The notes below the pieces were generated by a model. It was not told the origin of the DNA. It did no database searches and saw only the letters and a list, made by a program, of their open reading frames with translations. This document shows, in pieces, positions 1-11,607 of a stretch of 64,000 nt of DNA. Origin of the DNA: Limnoperna fortunei (taxonomy: Eukaryota > Mollusca > Bivalvia > Mytilida > Modiolidae). Made by a program: the position numbers and the translations under genes. Location of the stretch: contig OX104115.1 of assembly GCA_944474755.1 (NCBI GenBank), positions 38,203,080 through 38,267,079 on the forward strand, in the 5' to 3' direction. Position 1 is the stretch's first letter. Each line of letters opens with the position of its first letter.

Positions 1-1137
1 TATGCCATTTAACAAATACAAGTCATTCAGCTTGTCGTTCTATTCAGACCAATTATTTTGACACAGCGTATTCAAAATCTAGTAACCAGAAGGTTGTATT
101 TCTATTCTGTTTGATAATCATGATAGCCATACTTAAAGTACAATATCCTGGATAGTTTTTTGTTGTTGTTTTTTTTTTTTTTTTTTTGCTTTTCTCACTG
201 GAATAATGCAGCAGAAATGTTGTCCCAGAATGACGAACCATGGATGATGCCACATTACAAACTACACCTTGCTCTATAGCTTCTTAATACGTTGTTGTAT
301 GTAGCGCTTTTAACGTCTTTAGTTTGAGGCGATTAAGTAGAAAACTGAAGGTCTCCAGCACTGTACTAAAAGTCACCGTGTCTGAAATTATGTTTTTTCG
401 TGACAAATGAAAACTGCTTACGGATTGAGTCGAGATTATTGTCTTTACTAAGTTCCAAAACTGTGCAAATTGAATTCAATAATTAATTCCACAGTTAATC
501 AATTGTCGTTTTTTTTCATATTGATTGGGCGATTTTCAACAGTAAATTGTGACCTAAATTAAGAACGGAAGCTATGAAAATTATCTATCTGTTCAAAACT
601 TTTCGGGCAATGTCCTTTGCGGTTGATGTGGTAAAAGTTTCGCGGAATACCATTGAGTTTCACGAAAGCAGACGTACTTTAAAAGCAAAGTCCCTTTAGA
701 AACAAAAATTGCTGACTTACAATGTAAAATTCCCCTAGCAAAAGTCAAGGACGATTTGTGAGATGTAAATAACGTCGGCATTGTATAAAATATGGACGTG
801 TTTGTATAATAAAATAAATAATAAATAAATGCAAGCAAAAAACTGACCGAACGGGGTTTGGGATGGCGGTGACTTTTCGTATACACAACATTTTTGTTAT
901 GAAGAGCCATGTACAAACCCTGTTCGTAAATTTTTATGACACAACCATAAGTCTGACATATGTACTTTATGCTAAATTATGTTGATTATCGCGGAATCTG
1001 ATACATGTACTATACATAAATGGCTACATATTTATGATAAAGAATATACATTTATAATAGTATGATTTTATGATTATTTACAATTCTTTAATTCTACAAT
1101 TAAGAAATGCCAACAGGTAAGTGAGATATCATGACCA
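1..1137. other. No gene recognised (left edge)
   Basis: This stretch holds a run of T at about 168-187 and part of a dispersed repeat (330-570). Short open frames here, including one of 107 codons on the minus strand, show no recognisable domain and no splice context. I see no RNA gene. Confidence 0.5.
330..570 (+). repeat. Dispersed repeat, copy 1 of 2 in the window
   Basis: The stretch around GACAAATGAAAACTGC (from about 401) is matched in the same orientation around 21768. The two regions can be followed for roughly 200 bases with many differences. Family not recognised. Confidence 0.45.
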
Positions 1138-2232
1138 CTACCTGGTGTCAACTAAATTGTAGTTTGGATTACGCTTAAACACAAAAACATTTAGCTTTCG
1201 ACCAATAAAAACTAGTTCAGACAGTAAATCATAACATATGGTTGGCTTATAGTCAGGAATATGTGGTACCTGTGACATTACCTGATTTTGTTTACCATCA
1301 GGACTAATCCTGAGAACATTGTTAGACTCATCACACAAAACAAGTACATGTCCTGCATCATGTGTTGTAAGCCCACATGGTACACTCGTTTCAGAATAAG
1401 GAAGTGTGAACAATTCGTCTCCATCTGCATTAATACAGAACAATTTTTCCCAGTTAGTATAGTAGATACTTCCTGTCTCACCAACATATATATACCAAGG
1501 TAACACACCAACTGGAATTGTACGTGTTACTTCCCCGAATATGTTCATTACATTTATTATTTCATCAATGCAGCCTACAAACAGCTGGTTATTTCTGTAC
1601 GTGATACTATAACACTCCGCTTTTACATCAAAATAACGAATGACTTGTCCCTGTCTTACATCTACTATCGCTATTTTAGTATTTGATGTAACAGCTACGG
1701 TGTTATTGTCTATTACAGCAATATGCTTTGTATCAACTGGTAAATAAATTTCACGTTGGCATTCTCCATTTTTATTATATATAACTAGTTTTTGGAAATC
1801 AGATATAACTAACAATCTATCATCTAAAACTTGTATGTCATAGATCTCCAATTCCTTGACCATGAAAACATAACTCAGATTATACATGTTTTGCAGCTGT
1901 TGTTTAATTTGGTAATTTTCGTGTTGATTGTTACCGTTTTGTACTGTAGCAACACGTGGTTCAATGTGGTAATTGTCGTGTTGATTGTTACCGTTTTGTA
2001 CTGTAGCAACACGTGGTTCAATGTGGTAATTGTCGTGTTGATTGTTACCTTTTTGTACTGTAGCAACACGTGGTTCAATGTGGTAATTGTCGTGTTGATT
2101 GTTACCTTTTTGTACTGTAGCAACACGTGGTTCAATGTGGTAATTGTCGTGTTGATTGTTACCTTTTTGTACTGTAACAACACGTGGTTCAATGTGGTAA
2201 TTATCGTGTTGATTGTTACAGTTTGTGCACAT
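1138..2232 (-). CDS. TRIM-like NHL/beta-propeller protein with N-terminal 19-residue tandem repeats
   Basis: A 364-residue open frame in one exon. Residues 1-5 (MCTNC) are followed by about five copies of a 19-residue unit of the type NNQHDNYHIEPRVATVQ, which decays at about residue 105. The rest (about 110-364) has the repeating strand pattern of an NHL/WD-like propeller, for example LRISPDGK and GHVLVLCDESNN. In molluscs this type of C-terminal domain usually belongs to TRIM/B-box proteins, where it binds partner proteins or RNA. No RING or B-box is present in this frame; the CTNC at the start is at most a remnant. The first ATG in the frame was taken as the start, but upstream exons could exist. 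I see no canonical polyadenylation signal close to the stop. It could be a 5'-truncated or retrocopied TRIM gene. The propeller call is good at fold level; function is not inferable. Confidence 0.65.
   Translation of the reverse strand: MCTNCNNQHDNYHIEPRVVTVQKGNNQHDNYHIEPRVATVQKGNNQHDNYHIEPRVATVQKGNNQHDNYHIEPRVATVQNGNNQHDNYHIEPRVATVQNGNNQHENYQIKQQLQNMYNLSYVFMVKELEIYDIQVLDDRLLVISDFQKLVIYNKNGECQREIYLPVDTKHIAVIDNNTVAVTSNTKIAIVDVRQGQVIRYFDVKAECYSITYRNNQLFVGCIDEIINVMNIFGEVTRTIPVGVLPWYIYVGETGSIYYTNWEKLFCINADGDELFTLPYSETSVPCGLTTHDAGHVLVLCDESNNVLRISPDGKQNQVMSQVPHIPDYKPTICYDLLSELVFIGRKLNVFVFKRNPNYNLVDTR
1918..2226 (-). repeat. 57-bp in-frame coding minisatellite
   Basis: Five near-identical 57-bp units plus a decayed sixth, each encoding 19 residues, lie inside the NHL-like ORF. 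Because 57 is a multiple of three, gain or loss of units keeps the frame. The units differ by only a few substitutions (Lys/Asn at the last residue, Val/Ala), which implies recent amplification or homogenisation. Confidence 0.85.
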
Positions 2233-5200
2233 AAATCTCTGACAAATATGAATCCAGTATTCATATAGTTCCTGGTTAACGTTATGACACCTTTAAATAT
2301 AATAATACTATAACAATAATTCAAACTATTGAACTGTTTTAATAGAATAATTATCTTTTTCTTAAAATTGTTTTAACAGTTTAAATTTTAAACATTTTAG
2401 AATTTACAATATCAAAAGATCCCGAAAATTGAAAAACAATAACTAAAATTAATCATGTGCATGCAAACGTAACTAATATAAAATTAATTAATAAATGAAT
2501 GTTGTTCATTGTTTTTATGTAAAACGTACTGTGAAGGGACGGAGAATTTAGCCTCTTGTAGCGGTTAAAATAAGCCTACACCTTTTCGAAATCTACATGC
2601 ACTCTTTATCGTGTAATGGGTGTGGCACTATCCAAACACGTCTACCACTGGTCTGTGGCAAGGCTTTTCAGTTCTCAGATCTAACACCCACTTGACGAAA
2701 GGACCTCCCTTATCTGGCACCTGGGGATGATCTAAGCAGCTCAGTCGGATAACAATTATTACGTAAAATAGCAGGGCAGATAAAAAGGGACCTGTGTCGT
2801 ATAATTACAGGTCCGCCCGAACCCACAATGTTAACATTTTGGTCCGCTTTTGATCGATTTTTGTCTATAATTACAGGTCCGGGTGTAACGTAATATTAGT
2901 AATTCTACTTTAAACTCCCATATAGACTACTTTTCTTTTAATATAAACGCTGCCAATTTACTTTATCAGTACCAATTAAACTTGCATTTTTCAGATATTA
3001 GCAATATATTGTTTCTTAGTTTTCTTTTCAGGCTTCTGGACCATGTGGTTAACATGATCAATGTTAAACGGATATATATTTTTTAAAGATACAGGTTCAA
3101 ATTTTAAAAGACTCGAAAATATTTTTATAATGTCCCTGCTGACTTTATTTGCAAATAGACAGGTGATTAGAATGATATGGTGTGATTTTATCTTTCTGTG
3201 ATAAGAAATTCGCTTATAATAATTTTTTTGCAGCTATGTAAAGGATTACCGTTTCTTCAAAAGCCTAAGACCACATGTAAACAGATATATTATAACTACA
3301 GAAGTGATCAAAATATTCACAAAAATAGAATTTTAAGAGATAATGATACTCTTTGATCTATAAGATAATACATTGTGCATACATTGATCTGAGGTATAGA
3401 CTATAAAGTCCAATGATTTTAGACTTGTGCATACAAGGTTCCATGCATATTTACAAAGACCAACGACGCGATCACGTTCTTTTCCCGTTTTCCTACAAAC
3501 TATGTTGACACTTAGAGTTTATACCACTGACAGCTTCCATATTGTAAAAGTGTAATGGATCTTCTGGTCTTCTGGGACTCCCTTCTGATAAGTGCATACA
3601 TGTGTTTGATAATATAGATATTAAATTATAGAGACCCGGACCCAAAATGTTAATTTTACGTATCCGACCGGATACGAAAATTGGGCCGACCTATTCTTAT
3701 ACGGGCGGACCTTAAATTATAGAGACCCGGACCCAAAATGTTAATTTTACGTATCCAGTCGGATTAATATATGGGATGTTTTGAAAATTGAGAAGCGGGG
3801 GTATCAATAAGTGAGAACTGCTAAGTTTTTCGAATTTCGGTTTATTCTATTGTCGCAACTATTGCGGAATTTAAGTGCAGGGTGTTTATATTTGTATGTT
3901 CTCTTTCACCTTTTGTAATTCTAGTTTTATTTCAGTTCTTCACCAGTTATTCACGGTACAATAAAGTTATCTACATTGGTAATTGTTTGTTATGACTGTA
4001 GAAAGAGTTAAGCTAACTGGACTGCCAGTATAGGAGCTTGTTTTTTTTCCGGAATTCAAGTAATGAAAATGTGTGCAAATTATTAATGAAGAAAACAAAT
4101 TTAGCTGACAATTATATTAGTTAGACATTGACAATATTTTTAATTTGTAGTAACGGTGGCCATCTAGTTAAACTGGCAACTCTGGTTATGGACTTAACGT
4201 TAATTGGTTTCAACTGAAAAATTGAAGATTATTATTTATAGACAAAATACGGCAAATTGGCACATTTTGTAGTAAGCAAAGGCGAAATACAAAAATGTAG
4301 TTAAAAACCGACCTGTCCAGTGATGAGGCTCTGCTTTTTATAGTGATGTATGTGAACAATAAATCTATATTTTATTTAACGAAACAGTGGATATTTTGAA
4401 TGGACGGTAGAGTCCTTTGATATCATTTGAAAGCAGTCCACAGACTAAGAATTAAATAAGCCTAGTTATTTAAATAAAAAACGGACTAAAACTGATAACC
4501 GTAGTTGTGACTTTCAGTAATACGAGCTAAAATATTGGTGATGTTGTGAAACACATGTGCATGTGAACAATTTTCCAACAAACTTTTGTCTCAATCTGCT
4601 TCTTTTGTAACGAGCCCATTAATTGTAGGAAATCTCAATACACATCTCGAATAATTATTTTAGGTGGCATTAAAACGTATTTAAAACTAACAATATAGAC
4701 CTGTTAATACAGTTATATACATAATTTACCAGTAAAATTAAGCTATAAATCTTTTTTTTTTTATTTTTCGTTTTGTATGGAAATGGCACAATTAGCGTTG
4801 TAGATAACCTCAAATAGGTTGGCGGGAAATAATATTTTATGCATAAATACTAGTAGCCGAAACAAGTTAAATAAATGTGAATGAAAAGTTCGCATTCTTG
4901 ATGTTTTGGAGAGTTTTTTTGAGCCAATGTAATCTTCTCTAGATTTTGTTATGACTGAAACCCATTACTGGGAAGGATCGACAATATGGGTTGTTTAATA
5001 TGTTTATTTCGTGATGAGCATGATTTAATCCAATTCGCTTCTGTAGGGTTATAATTTTGCGATAGCTTTAAATCCCTTTGGAAATGTAAGTTGAAAACGT
5101 TTTATATTAAGATCCATTGTTATTCTAACAATTACAAGAATCATGTAATTTGAAAGCAAAGGTCCAGCGTGGTGGACGGAGTGTAACTTGATATATATAG

Positions 5201-5447
5201 GGTAATACGGATGTGCATCCCGAAAGGGTCACCTTTTTAGCTCTGCAAATATATGAAAAGGTATCTCTTTTAATTGAAAAATATATCATTCAGTAGTTGT
5301 AAATTATCTAAATATCCATGCCTAAATTCTCATCTTAAGCATGTAAAAAAAACACGGTGATTCAAAGTGTTCCATAAACATCACTTGATCATTTTTGTAG
5401 TGAATGGACTATTTTGTTACTTGTGGGATGTGCAATACTATTGGGTA
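2233..5447. other. No gene recognised; AT-rich intergenic DNA
   Basis: Apart from the inverted-repeat element at 2799-3770, this stretch shows only short spurious frames. No RNA gene or exon could be recognised on either strand. Confidence 0.5.
2799..3770. repeat. Element with complex inverted ends (GGTCCG / CGGACC)
   Basis: ATAATTACAGGTCCGCCCG at 2799 is the inverse of a stretch at about 3702-3720, with two mismatches. Between and beyond these, TTAACATTTTGGTCCG on the left is answered by two direct copies of GACCCGGACCCAAAATG on the right, about 90 bp apart. The pattern suggests a non-autonomous element with duplicated subterminal inverted repeats. There is no coding capacity inside. Confidence 0.45.
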
Positions 5448-5557
5448 ATTGCATGAATATTGGGAAATATTGTCCCGACCAAAATGCTATATTGCACGAG
5501 CTTACGAGTGCAATGTAGCATCTTGCGAGGGACAATATCTCCCAATATTCATGCAAT
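5448..5557. repeat. Long imperfect palindrome (110 bp)
   Basis: The left arm begins ATTGCATGAATATTGGG and the right arm ends with its inverse, followed inward by ATATTGTCCC / GGGACAATAT. A second pairing near the centre is ATGCTA-ATTGCAC / GTGCAAT-TAGCAT. Almost the whole 110 bp can fold into one hairpin. This is probably a mini foldback or MITE-like element. Confidence 0.75.
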
Positions 5558-6382
5558 AACAATTTTATTAATAGTTATAATTTTTGGGGTGCCTTTAAGT
5601 AATTAATTATCTTTGCTGTTTTGCAATACAGTATTTGGTCCAATATTGTCATATTTTCACTTGGTCAATATTTCGTTATATATAGTGTACAGTCGATTTT
5701 TACTTTTTGTTGGTCTAGGAATTCTTTATCTTTACTTTTATCGGCAATTAAATTCACTTTCATTTGTTCAATTTCAAGCCGTTCTGCTAATTCTCCCCTC
5801 TAGAGCAGATCATGTGTGTCATTTTCGGCGACGTTTGTTTACCAAACGACAGTAAAAATATAAACTTAAAAATGTCTACAGCAAAAAAGTATAGCAAATT
5901 GGTACTTACTTAAACAACAGTAGGCAAACAACTGCAAAAGTAATGAATAATTATTGGTGTTTCATTTCTTGTTTAGTTTTTGTTTAGTTTAAACATATTT
6001 TATTTGTCAGAATATACAAATTGGATTGGACACAAGTAAAACATACTTATGAAGTCCTATCAGAAGTTTCATTTCTACCACTTGACGTTTATTTAAAAAA
6101 AAAATCTTCAAAATAATTCAATAACAAAATATTGCTTTTCCTTTCGGAATAAAAGTTAACTTTGAATTTTTTTTTATTATTTAGTTTTTTGCGATTTCTG
6201 AATTTTGTTTTTCCGGTTCCCACGATTCATCACTATTAGTTTGATTGATACAAAGTGTATGTACGTGTATGCTTGTTTAAAGTTTTATTGCTATATGTAT
6301 TACTTGATATTTAGCACATCATTTTCTAGCATGAATTAAACTAAAGATTGTAGAACCAAACTTTAAAAAGGTCAAGCAGATT
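5558..6382. other. No gene recognised
   Basis: AT-rich DNA. Overlapping short frames at 5613-5855 are hydrophobic and low in complexity, with no start context or homology I recognise. Confidence 0.5.
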
Positions 6383-6947
6383 AATAGGTTCTTCCATACG
6401 TTTTGGGGAAAGACCGGTTGATCTTTAACGAGTGATAGAAATTTTATGTCTTTTCGCGAGTGGAGAGCAGAGAAACGAGCCAAAACACATAAAAATTTCT
6501 ACCACGAGTGAAAGTTCACACGGGCTTTCCCAAAAGCGCATGAAAGTACCTATTTCTTCCGTAATCCAACAACTTTCACATAGCTTTATCCTATAGACTC
6601 TACATTGGTTTAGACTCCATTGTCTAAGACATCCAATCAGAACTCCGGAAGCAAGAACGTTGTTATCCTTCAATAACAACGTTCTTGTTTCTGGCGTTTT
6701 GATTGGATGACGCAGCAAGTACAGGCCTTAGTTTCATAAAACTTCTCAAATTGAGATTTTCCTCAAATCCTTCAGTTTTTCCTCAAATTTGAATTTTCCA
6801 GCAATCTGATTGGTCAATATTTGATTTGAGGATGAGTTGAGGAAATCCTCAAATTTGAGATGTTTTATGAAACCGGGCCCGGATGTGTTCGCGTGAGCTC
6901 ATTTGTACTGAGTCATCTGTACCAGAAATCGGCCATTTACGGAAGAA
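6383..6947 (+). mobile_element. MITE-like foldback element, copy 1 (interrupted)
   Basis: First of two adjacent direct copies, starting AATAGGTT. Near the left end CTTTTGGGG-type sequence is answered by TTTCCCAAAAG about 120 bp later. An internal hairpin AAGAACGTTGTTAT / ATAACAACGTTCTTG is present. Compared with copy 2 it contains a precise extra 158 bp (6725-6882), so it is older than that insertion. No coding capacity. Confidence 0.65.
6725..6882. mobile_element. Nested 158-bp palindromic insertion in MITE copy 1
   Basis: The 12-bp inverted pair GTTTCATAAAAC (6731-6742) and GTTTTATGAAAC (6862-6873) encloses a body rich in CTCAAAT / ATTTGAG words. Copy 2 of the host element reads straight through this point (CAAGTACAG joined to ATGTGTG), giving a paralogous empty site. 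Confidence 0.7.
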
Positions 6948-7370
6948 TAATAGGTTCTTTCATACTCTTTTGGGAACACCGGTTGATCTTTAACGAGTGA
7001 TAGAAATTTTATGTCTTTTCGCAAGTGGAGCGCAGCGAAACGAGCCAAAAGACATAAATATTTCTATCTCGAGTGAAAGACTACTTAGGCTTTCCCAAAA
7101 GCGCATGAAAGTACCTATTTCTTCCGTAAACCAACATCTTTCACATCGCTATATCCTATAGACTCTCCATTGTTGTAGACTCCATTGTCTCCGACATCCA
7201 ATCAGAACGCCGGAAACAAGAACGTAACACAAGCACGTTGTTATGCTTCCATACCAACGTTCCTGTTTCTGGCGTTTTGATTGGATGACGCAGCAAGTAC
7301 AGATGTGTGTGCGTAAGCTCATCTGTACTGGGTCATCTGTACCAGAAATCCGCCATTTACGGAGGAATAA
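6948..7370 (+). mobile_element. MITE-like foldback element, copy 2 (uninterrupted)
   Basis: Direct tandem copy of the preceding element. CTTTTGGGAA (6967-6976) pairs with TTCCCAAAAG (7092-7101), and ATGTCTTTT (7011-7019) with AAAAGACAT (7047-7055). It ends in TTACGGAGGAATA, inverse of the TATTTCTTCCGTAA found inside. A third, reversed copy lies at 58945-59735. Confidence 0.65.
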
Positions 7371-8879
7371 ATATATATTATCATTTCTATACATTATGCA
7401 GTAAACATCGGATTTCTCTAATACATATACTAATCTTTGAAGTAAGTTACTAGTAAGAGTAGACATCAACGAGTGCTGGTTTAGCACAGTGATGCCGCAA
7501 CTTACCTCCATAAGCAATTGTAAAGGTTATAAGCCACACGACAACGTTTGGGCTATAAGCTGAAAAAATAAAATATATTTCAGATTACGGAATTGTCGTG
7601 TTCCTTAACAATAGTAATATTTATATATATTTAATTTAAGTCCAAATGACCTAACAAATGTACTTGACTGTTAAGTTCTTGTAACCAACTTAATCGTAGT
7701 TATAAATGTTGAAAATAGCTTAGAGTGTCTTGTTTAGTAAAACTTGTACCTTAGACTTCCCCAAACACAGTTTCAATTCCAATCCGTTCGATTCCTCGAA
7801 TGCCTCAAACTAACTAATTTGATGTTCTTATATTTTATATATATCCATGTTAAGTATTAAAAAGGGATCCGTGTTTTAATAATGCAGATTAAGTTGAAGA
7901 CTAAAACATGATGGTAATAAAACATTTGAATAAAACATTGTGTATTGTAAAATCAGGTTATGACATAAACAAACTGATGATATACTACTAAAAACGTATG
8001 TCCGAAATATTTTATTAACAAAACGAGAGCTAACGTTGCTGACGAACTATACTCATGGTTATAACTGTTCATTCCCTTGTCTGTAAGGGTCGTAGGGGGT
8101 ACCTAATAATTGTCCTTTTTGTGCCGAGACCGCTTTGGTAATTACTTAACAAATAAGTAAGACAATGCCAACATAGCAGACAAACAGTAACTAAAAGGTG
8201 CCAGAGTATGGTGACAACAACAAATATTCACTATTTTCATTATAAACCTTTCAAAACATAGGTTACAATTCATGTTATATATGAAAACATAAGTTACGGA
8301 AATAATCAAAAACATATGCCTGCCTCTAATATATACTTCTTTATAATCTGCCATATTTCTTATTAGGGATACTGTACTGATTTGTTCTGTCCAGCTACAA
8401 AAAAAAAACTATAATTGCATATGTTTCTTCATTTCAAATTGCATTTAACTATTATTCGTTTATAAATTATTGCTTATGAATCAAAAGGCAATATCAACAG
8501 GGATAAACTCACTAAACCATTTCAAATTTTAAACATGGTCGTAGCCATTTCAGAAATGTGGTCGGACCAAGATAACCGATATCAAGTGTAAAAAAGGTAT
8601 GTGTCATTTAAACAAATATGATAACAAACATTCTATTTCGTGCTTCAAGGATTGTTTGATATAAACGATTATCACATATTTATATGTAAAATATGTGGTT
8701 TTGCATATGTAATAAACATAGAAGTAAGTAATCCATATCTCTGCCCGGGGTAGATAACCGATATCTGCCTTGCGTTGATGACGTCATAGTAAAATGACAA
8801 GATGTAAAGAGTTGTCGTATCTAAAATATGTTTTTGATTTGACAAAACGCACATCTGGCATTGTAAATTCTATAACATT
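7371..8879. other. No gene recognised
   Basis: AT-rich DNA with short frames only. A perfect TGACGTCA octamer at 8779-8786 is the only notable regulatory-like word, and nothing nearby suggests that it is used. Confidence 0.5.
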
Positions 8880-9240
8880 GAGTTAGATATCTTTGATGAC
8901 ATTTTATTTGCAACCACTAGGTCGATGTCTCTTCTGGTGGACTGTTAGTCCTCGAGGATATCACCAGCACGATAGTAACACGTACTTCGGTGCAGATCAT
9001 TGATTCTTTTTAATTTCGAAAGTGATTTTAATTCCAAAGTTTTTCTATTCGCAATGAGTAGATGACCTTAGCCTGATTTGGCATAACGTTTAGAAGTTTT
9101 GATGCTAAAACCTCTACAGCATTATAATTATCTGGATTTTAAAAATGTTATAGGTTTGAGCACCATGGATGAATCTTCATATGACAAAGCACGCGTCTGG
9201 CGTATTATATTTTATATCCTTTAAATTTTTTAGGACATTT
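8880..9240 (+). mobile_element. Dispersed mussel-type repeat fragment
   Basis: The order of words CACTAGGTCGATGTC, TCGAGGATATCACCAG, CACTTC/CTTCGGTG, ACCTTAGCCTGATTTGGCA and ACGCGTCTGGCGTAT is one I recognise from memory as a very common dispersed repeat in mussel DNA, here diverged. The autonomous partner is unknown to me. Confidence 0.45.
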
Positions 9241-9464
9241 TGTTTTTGACAAGACTGCTTTGGTTAATCGCAAAAAAAATTTTCACACAAGAAATGAAAA
9301 CTGAATACGATATTGGGAACACTGACACTGCTTACATAAAAAAATCTGCTGCTTATCGAGAGACGCGAACAGACTTAAATATAAACATAATAAAATATTA
9401 TTAAATAATAAATAAACAATATTATATAACATTGTTTTACATCACATGTAAATATGTGATAAAT

Positions 9465-9602
9465 AGATTATTACATCTCGAATTCCATATCTGCCTTGAT
9501 ATCTTCCCTCGATCTATATCTGCCTCGGCTGACGCCTCGGGGCAGATATTGGACTCTCGGGAAGATATCAAGGCAGATATGGAATTCGACATGTAATAAT
9601 CT
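9465..9602. repeat. Long near-perfect palindrome (138 bp)
   Basis: Arms of about 44 bp starting AGATTATTACAT and ending ATGTAATAATCT differ at one position. They include GGAATTCGA/TCGAATTCC and GATATCAAGGCAGATAT. An inner pair ATATCTGCC / GGCAGATAT repeats an arm word. This is a very strong cruciform or hairpin candidate, probably a mini foldback element. Confidence 0.8.
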
Positions 9603-9823
9603 ATACTTATTAAAAGTATTTTCCTAACCATTCACTTGCGGCGCTGCTTCAAATGTTTACCTGCTATCTAGGATATGTATGGTATTATTGCAAAGCAGAG
9701 ACGATGGACTTAATTTTAAGAACCATAGTGCGTAAGTTGGAATTATCTGTCTATTCGTCAAACGGAACTTCATAGCTGTCGTGTGTAGTATTAGTTAATT
9801 GCATGCCATGTACAGGTGCATAT

Positions 9824-10105
9824 TTAGTTATATGATGTGGTTTCATCAATAAATGCTGTGGTTTATTAATTATATGTTGTTTTTCAATCATTAAGCTACA
9901 TGCATATTTATGTCATTTTATGCTATTGCTACATAATTATATGTTGTGGTTCCATTATTAAATGCAGTAGCTATATAGTCTGTTAATTTAATGATATGGT
10001 TACTTAATTACATGCTGTAGTTCCAACATTATATATTGTGGTTTCTTAATTATATGCCGTAGTATTTTAATTACATGTAGTAGTGTCGAATTATATGCGT
10101 GGTGG
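9824..10105 (+). repeat. Degenerate minisatellite, unit about 20-25 bp
   Basis: About ten diverged copies of a unit like TTAATTATATGTTGTGGTTTC follow one another with variable spacing. It is old and heavily mutated. Confidence 0.55.
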
Positions 10106-10172
10106 CCTAGTAATTAAGGTGGTTAGTTGTATACTGTTGATTGCATGCGTGTCAACACCGAGATTTAGGTGT
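10101..10172 (+). mobile_element. 5' (tRNA-like) fragment of a SINE
   Basis: GGTGGCCTAGTAATTAAGGT followed by CTGTTGATTGCATG and GTCAACACCGAG matches the head region of the intact SINE copies at 49276-49539 (plus) and 50966-51236 (minus). The promoter B-box and tail are missing. Confidence 0.5.
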
Positions 10173-10883
10173 TTGTGGCTATAAATGCAGGCAAGCTTAA
10201 TTAACGTGGATTGAGTCTTATCGGTCATTATAAAAAACCGTACATATAAAGATGGAACACCGAAAAATGTTATTTTTTAAATTTCCTAGGTATAATTTTA
10301 GTTCACCTTTTTAAGCTATTTAACTAATTTCACTGAATATGGTGTCTTAAAGGCCAACATAACATCAAAAATATTTATGTTAACATTAGCTTACATTTTT
10401 GTGTTATGTTCATATTTTCTAAACCATCTGTTACATCTACTATAAACAAGTGACGATTATTGTGAAATATTTTTTTCTTCTCAATTAAGTGTAACTGCTT
10501 TGTCTTTATAACTAAAGTCATTATTATGATTTGTAACATGAATCCTTTGTTCTTTTTTACGAATAAACAAGAGACGACGAGTAGGTATGCTCTAAATTAA
10601 AACACTTGTATAATATTGCATGAAAGGTCACGTGTGCCTGTTAAACTCAAGGGAAAATAGCCATGCAATAACCAACTACAATTATCCGATAATGCACAGT
10701 AAAACTCCGCCTTAATTATGTCAAATTTTATTGATTTTCACTGCAAAAGGATAGCACGAGCTTCCAATATTAGCTTTTCATTTGATTAGTCGAATATCGG
10801 TCGCACCATAATTAACACCGCCCTCTTTATTTATAACCAATTATTAATGGGCGGGATCTAGGGGCTTATTCATGTTACAAATC
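10173..10883. other. No gene recognised
   Basis: AT-rich DNA without recognisable exon, RNA gene or repeat, apart from the SINE head just before it. Confidence 0.45.
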
Positions 10884-10979
10884 ATTTATAGCACCGCCTT
10901 CCTCGTTAGACAAATACACCTTCTCGCGCTAAAGCGCTCGAAGGTGTATCTGTCTAATTCAGAAGTCCGTGCTATAAAT
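10884..10979. repeat. Long imperfect palindrome (96 bp)
   Basis: ATTTATAGCAC (10884) is inverted as GTGCTATAAAT (10969-10979). Inside, TAGACA / TGTCTA, ATACACCTTC / GAAGGTGTAT and CGCT / AGCG pair in register. Same general design as the palindromes at 5448 and 9465 but different sequence. Confidence 0.75.
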
Positions 10980-11607
10980 ATAACTAAGAAATCTTGAAAA
11001 AGGTTGTTCTTACGCTTGAGTTAAAACTGGTGGACATGTAGCAATATTAACTTTTTGGCCCTTTTGAGAACAAGTGGAGTCTGTAACGAAATTATGGTGA
11101 AATAAAGTAATGTTGAAACAAAACAATAAAAAAAATTATGACATCTAGATCTACGAACAGAGCAAAGTCAATTATTTTCTAAGTCAAAAATTACTTAGCA
11201 TACATATACATGCATTATCTAAAATGCATTTTACTGTAAACATTTACAACACTATCAAGTTCATTTCAGCTTTAAAAATATGCAATTATCCATGGTGCAT
11301 TCGTCCTTATTAACATTACCTATTGATTGCATTATATAACGTTGTTTTTCACGGATAATCTGGCTTCCTCCTTTTCTTTCCAAATTTTATGTAGTTTTAA
11401 TACATAGTTTATGCACAATTGAGCAATAAATCTAACCATACAGTTTGTTGATTATTTAAATTATTAAATACACGTAACAAGGTTGAAAAATTTGTAATTT
11501 GTAATTATTTTTTAAAGCGTATAAATTGGTATCATTATTTATTTTTTATTTATTTAACACGACTTTACAGTGAATAATGCTTTTTTATCAATTCACGCAT
11601 TTAATGT

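Noticed and set aside
593..916. 107-codon minus-strand frame near the left edge
   Set aside because: Low complexity and no recognisable domain; composition like flanking non-coding DNA.
1831..2268. 145-codon plus-strand frame over the 57-bp repeats
   Set aside because: Antisense shadow of the repeat; the minus-strand frame continues into a propeller domain.
8779..8786. Perfect cAMP-response element TGACGTCA
   Set aside because: Isolated octamer with no gene or promoter nearby.
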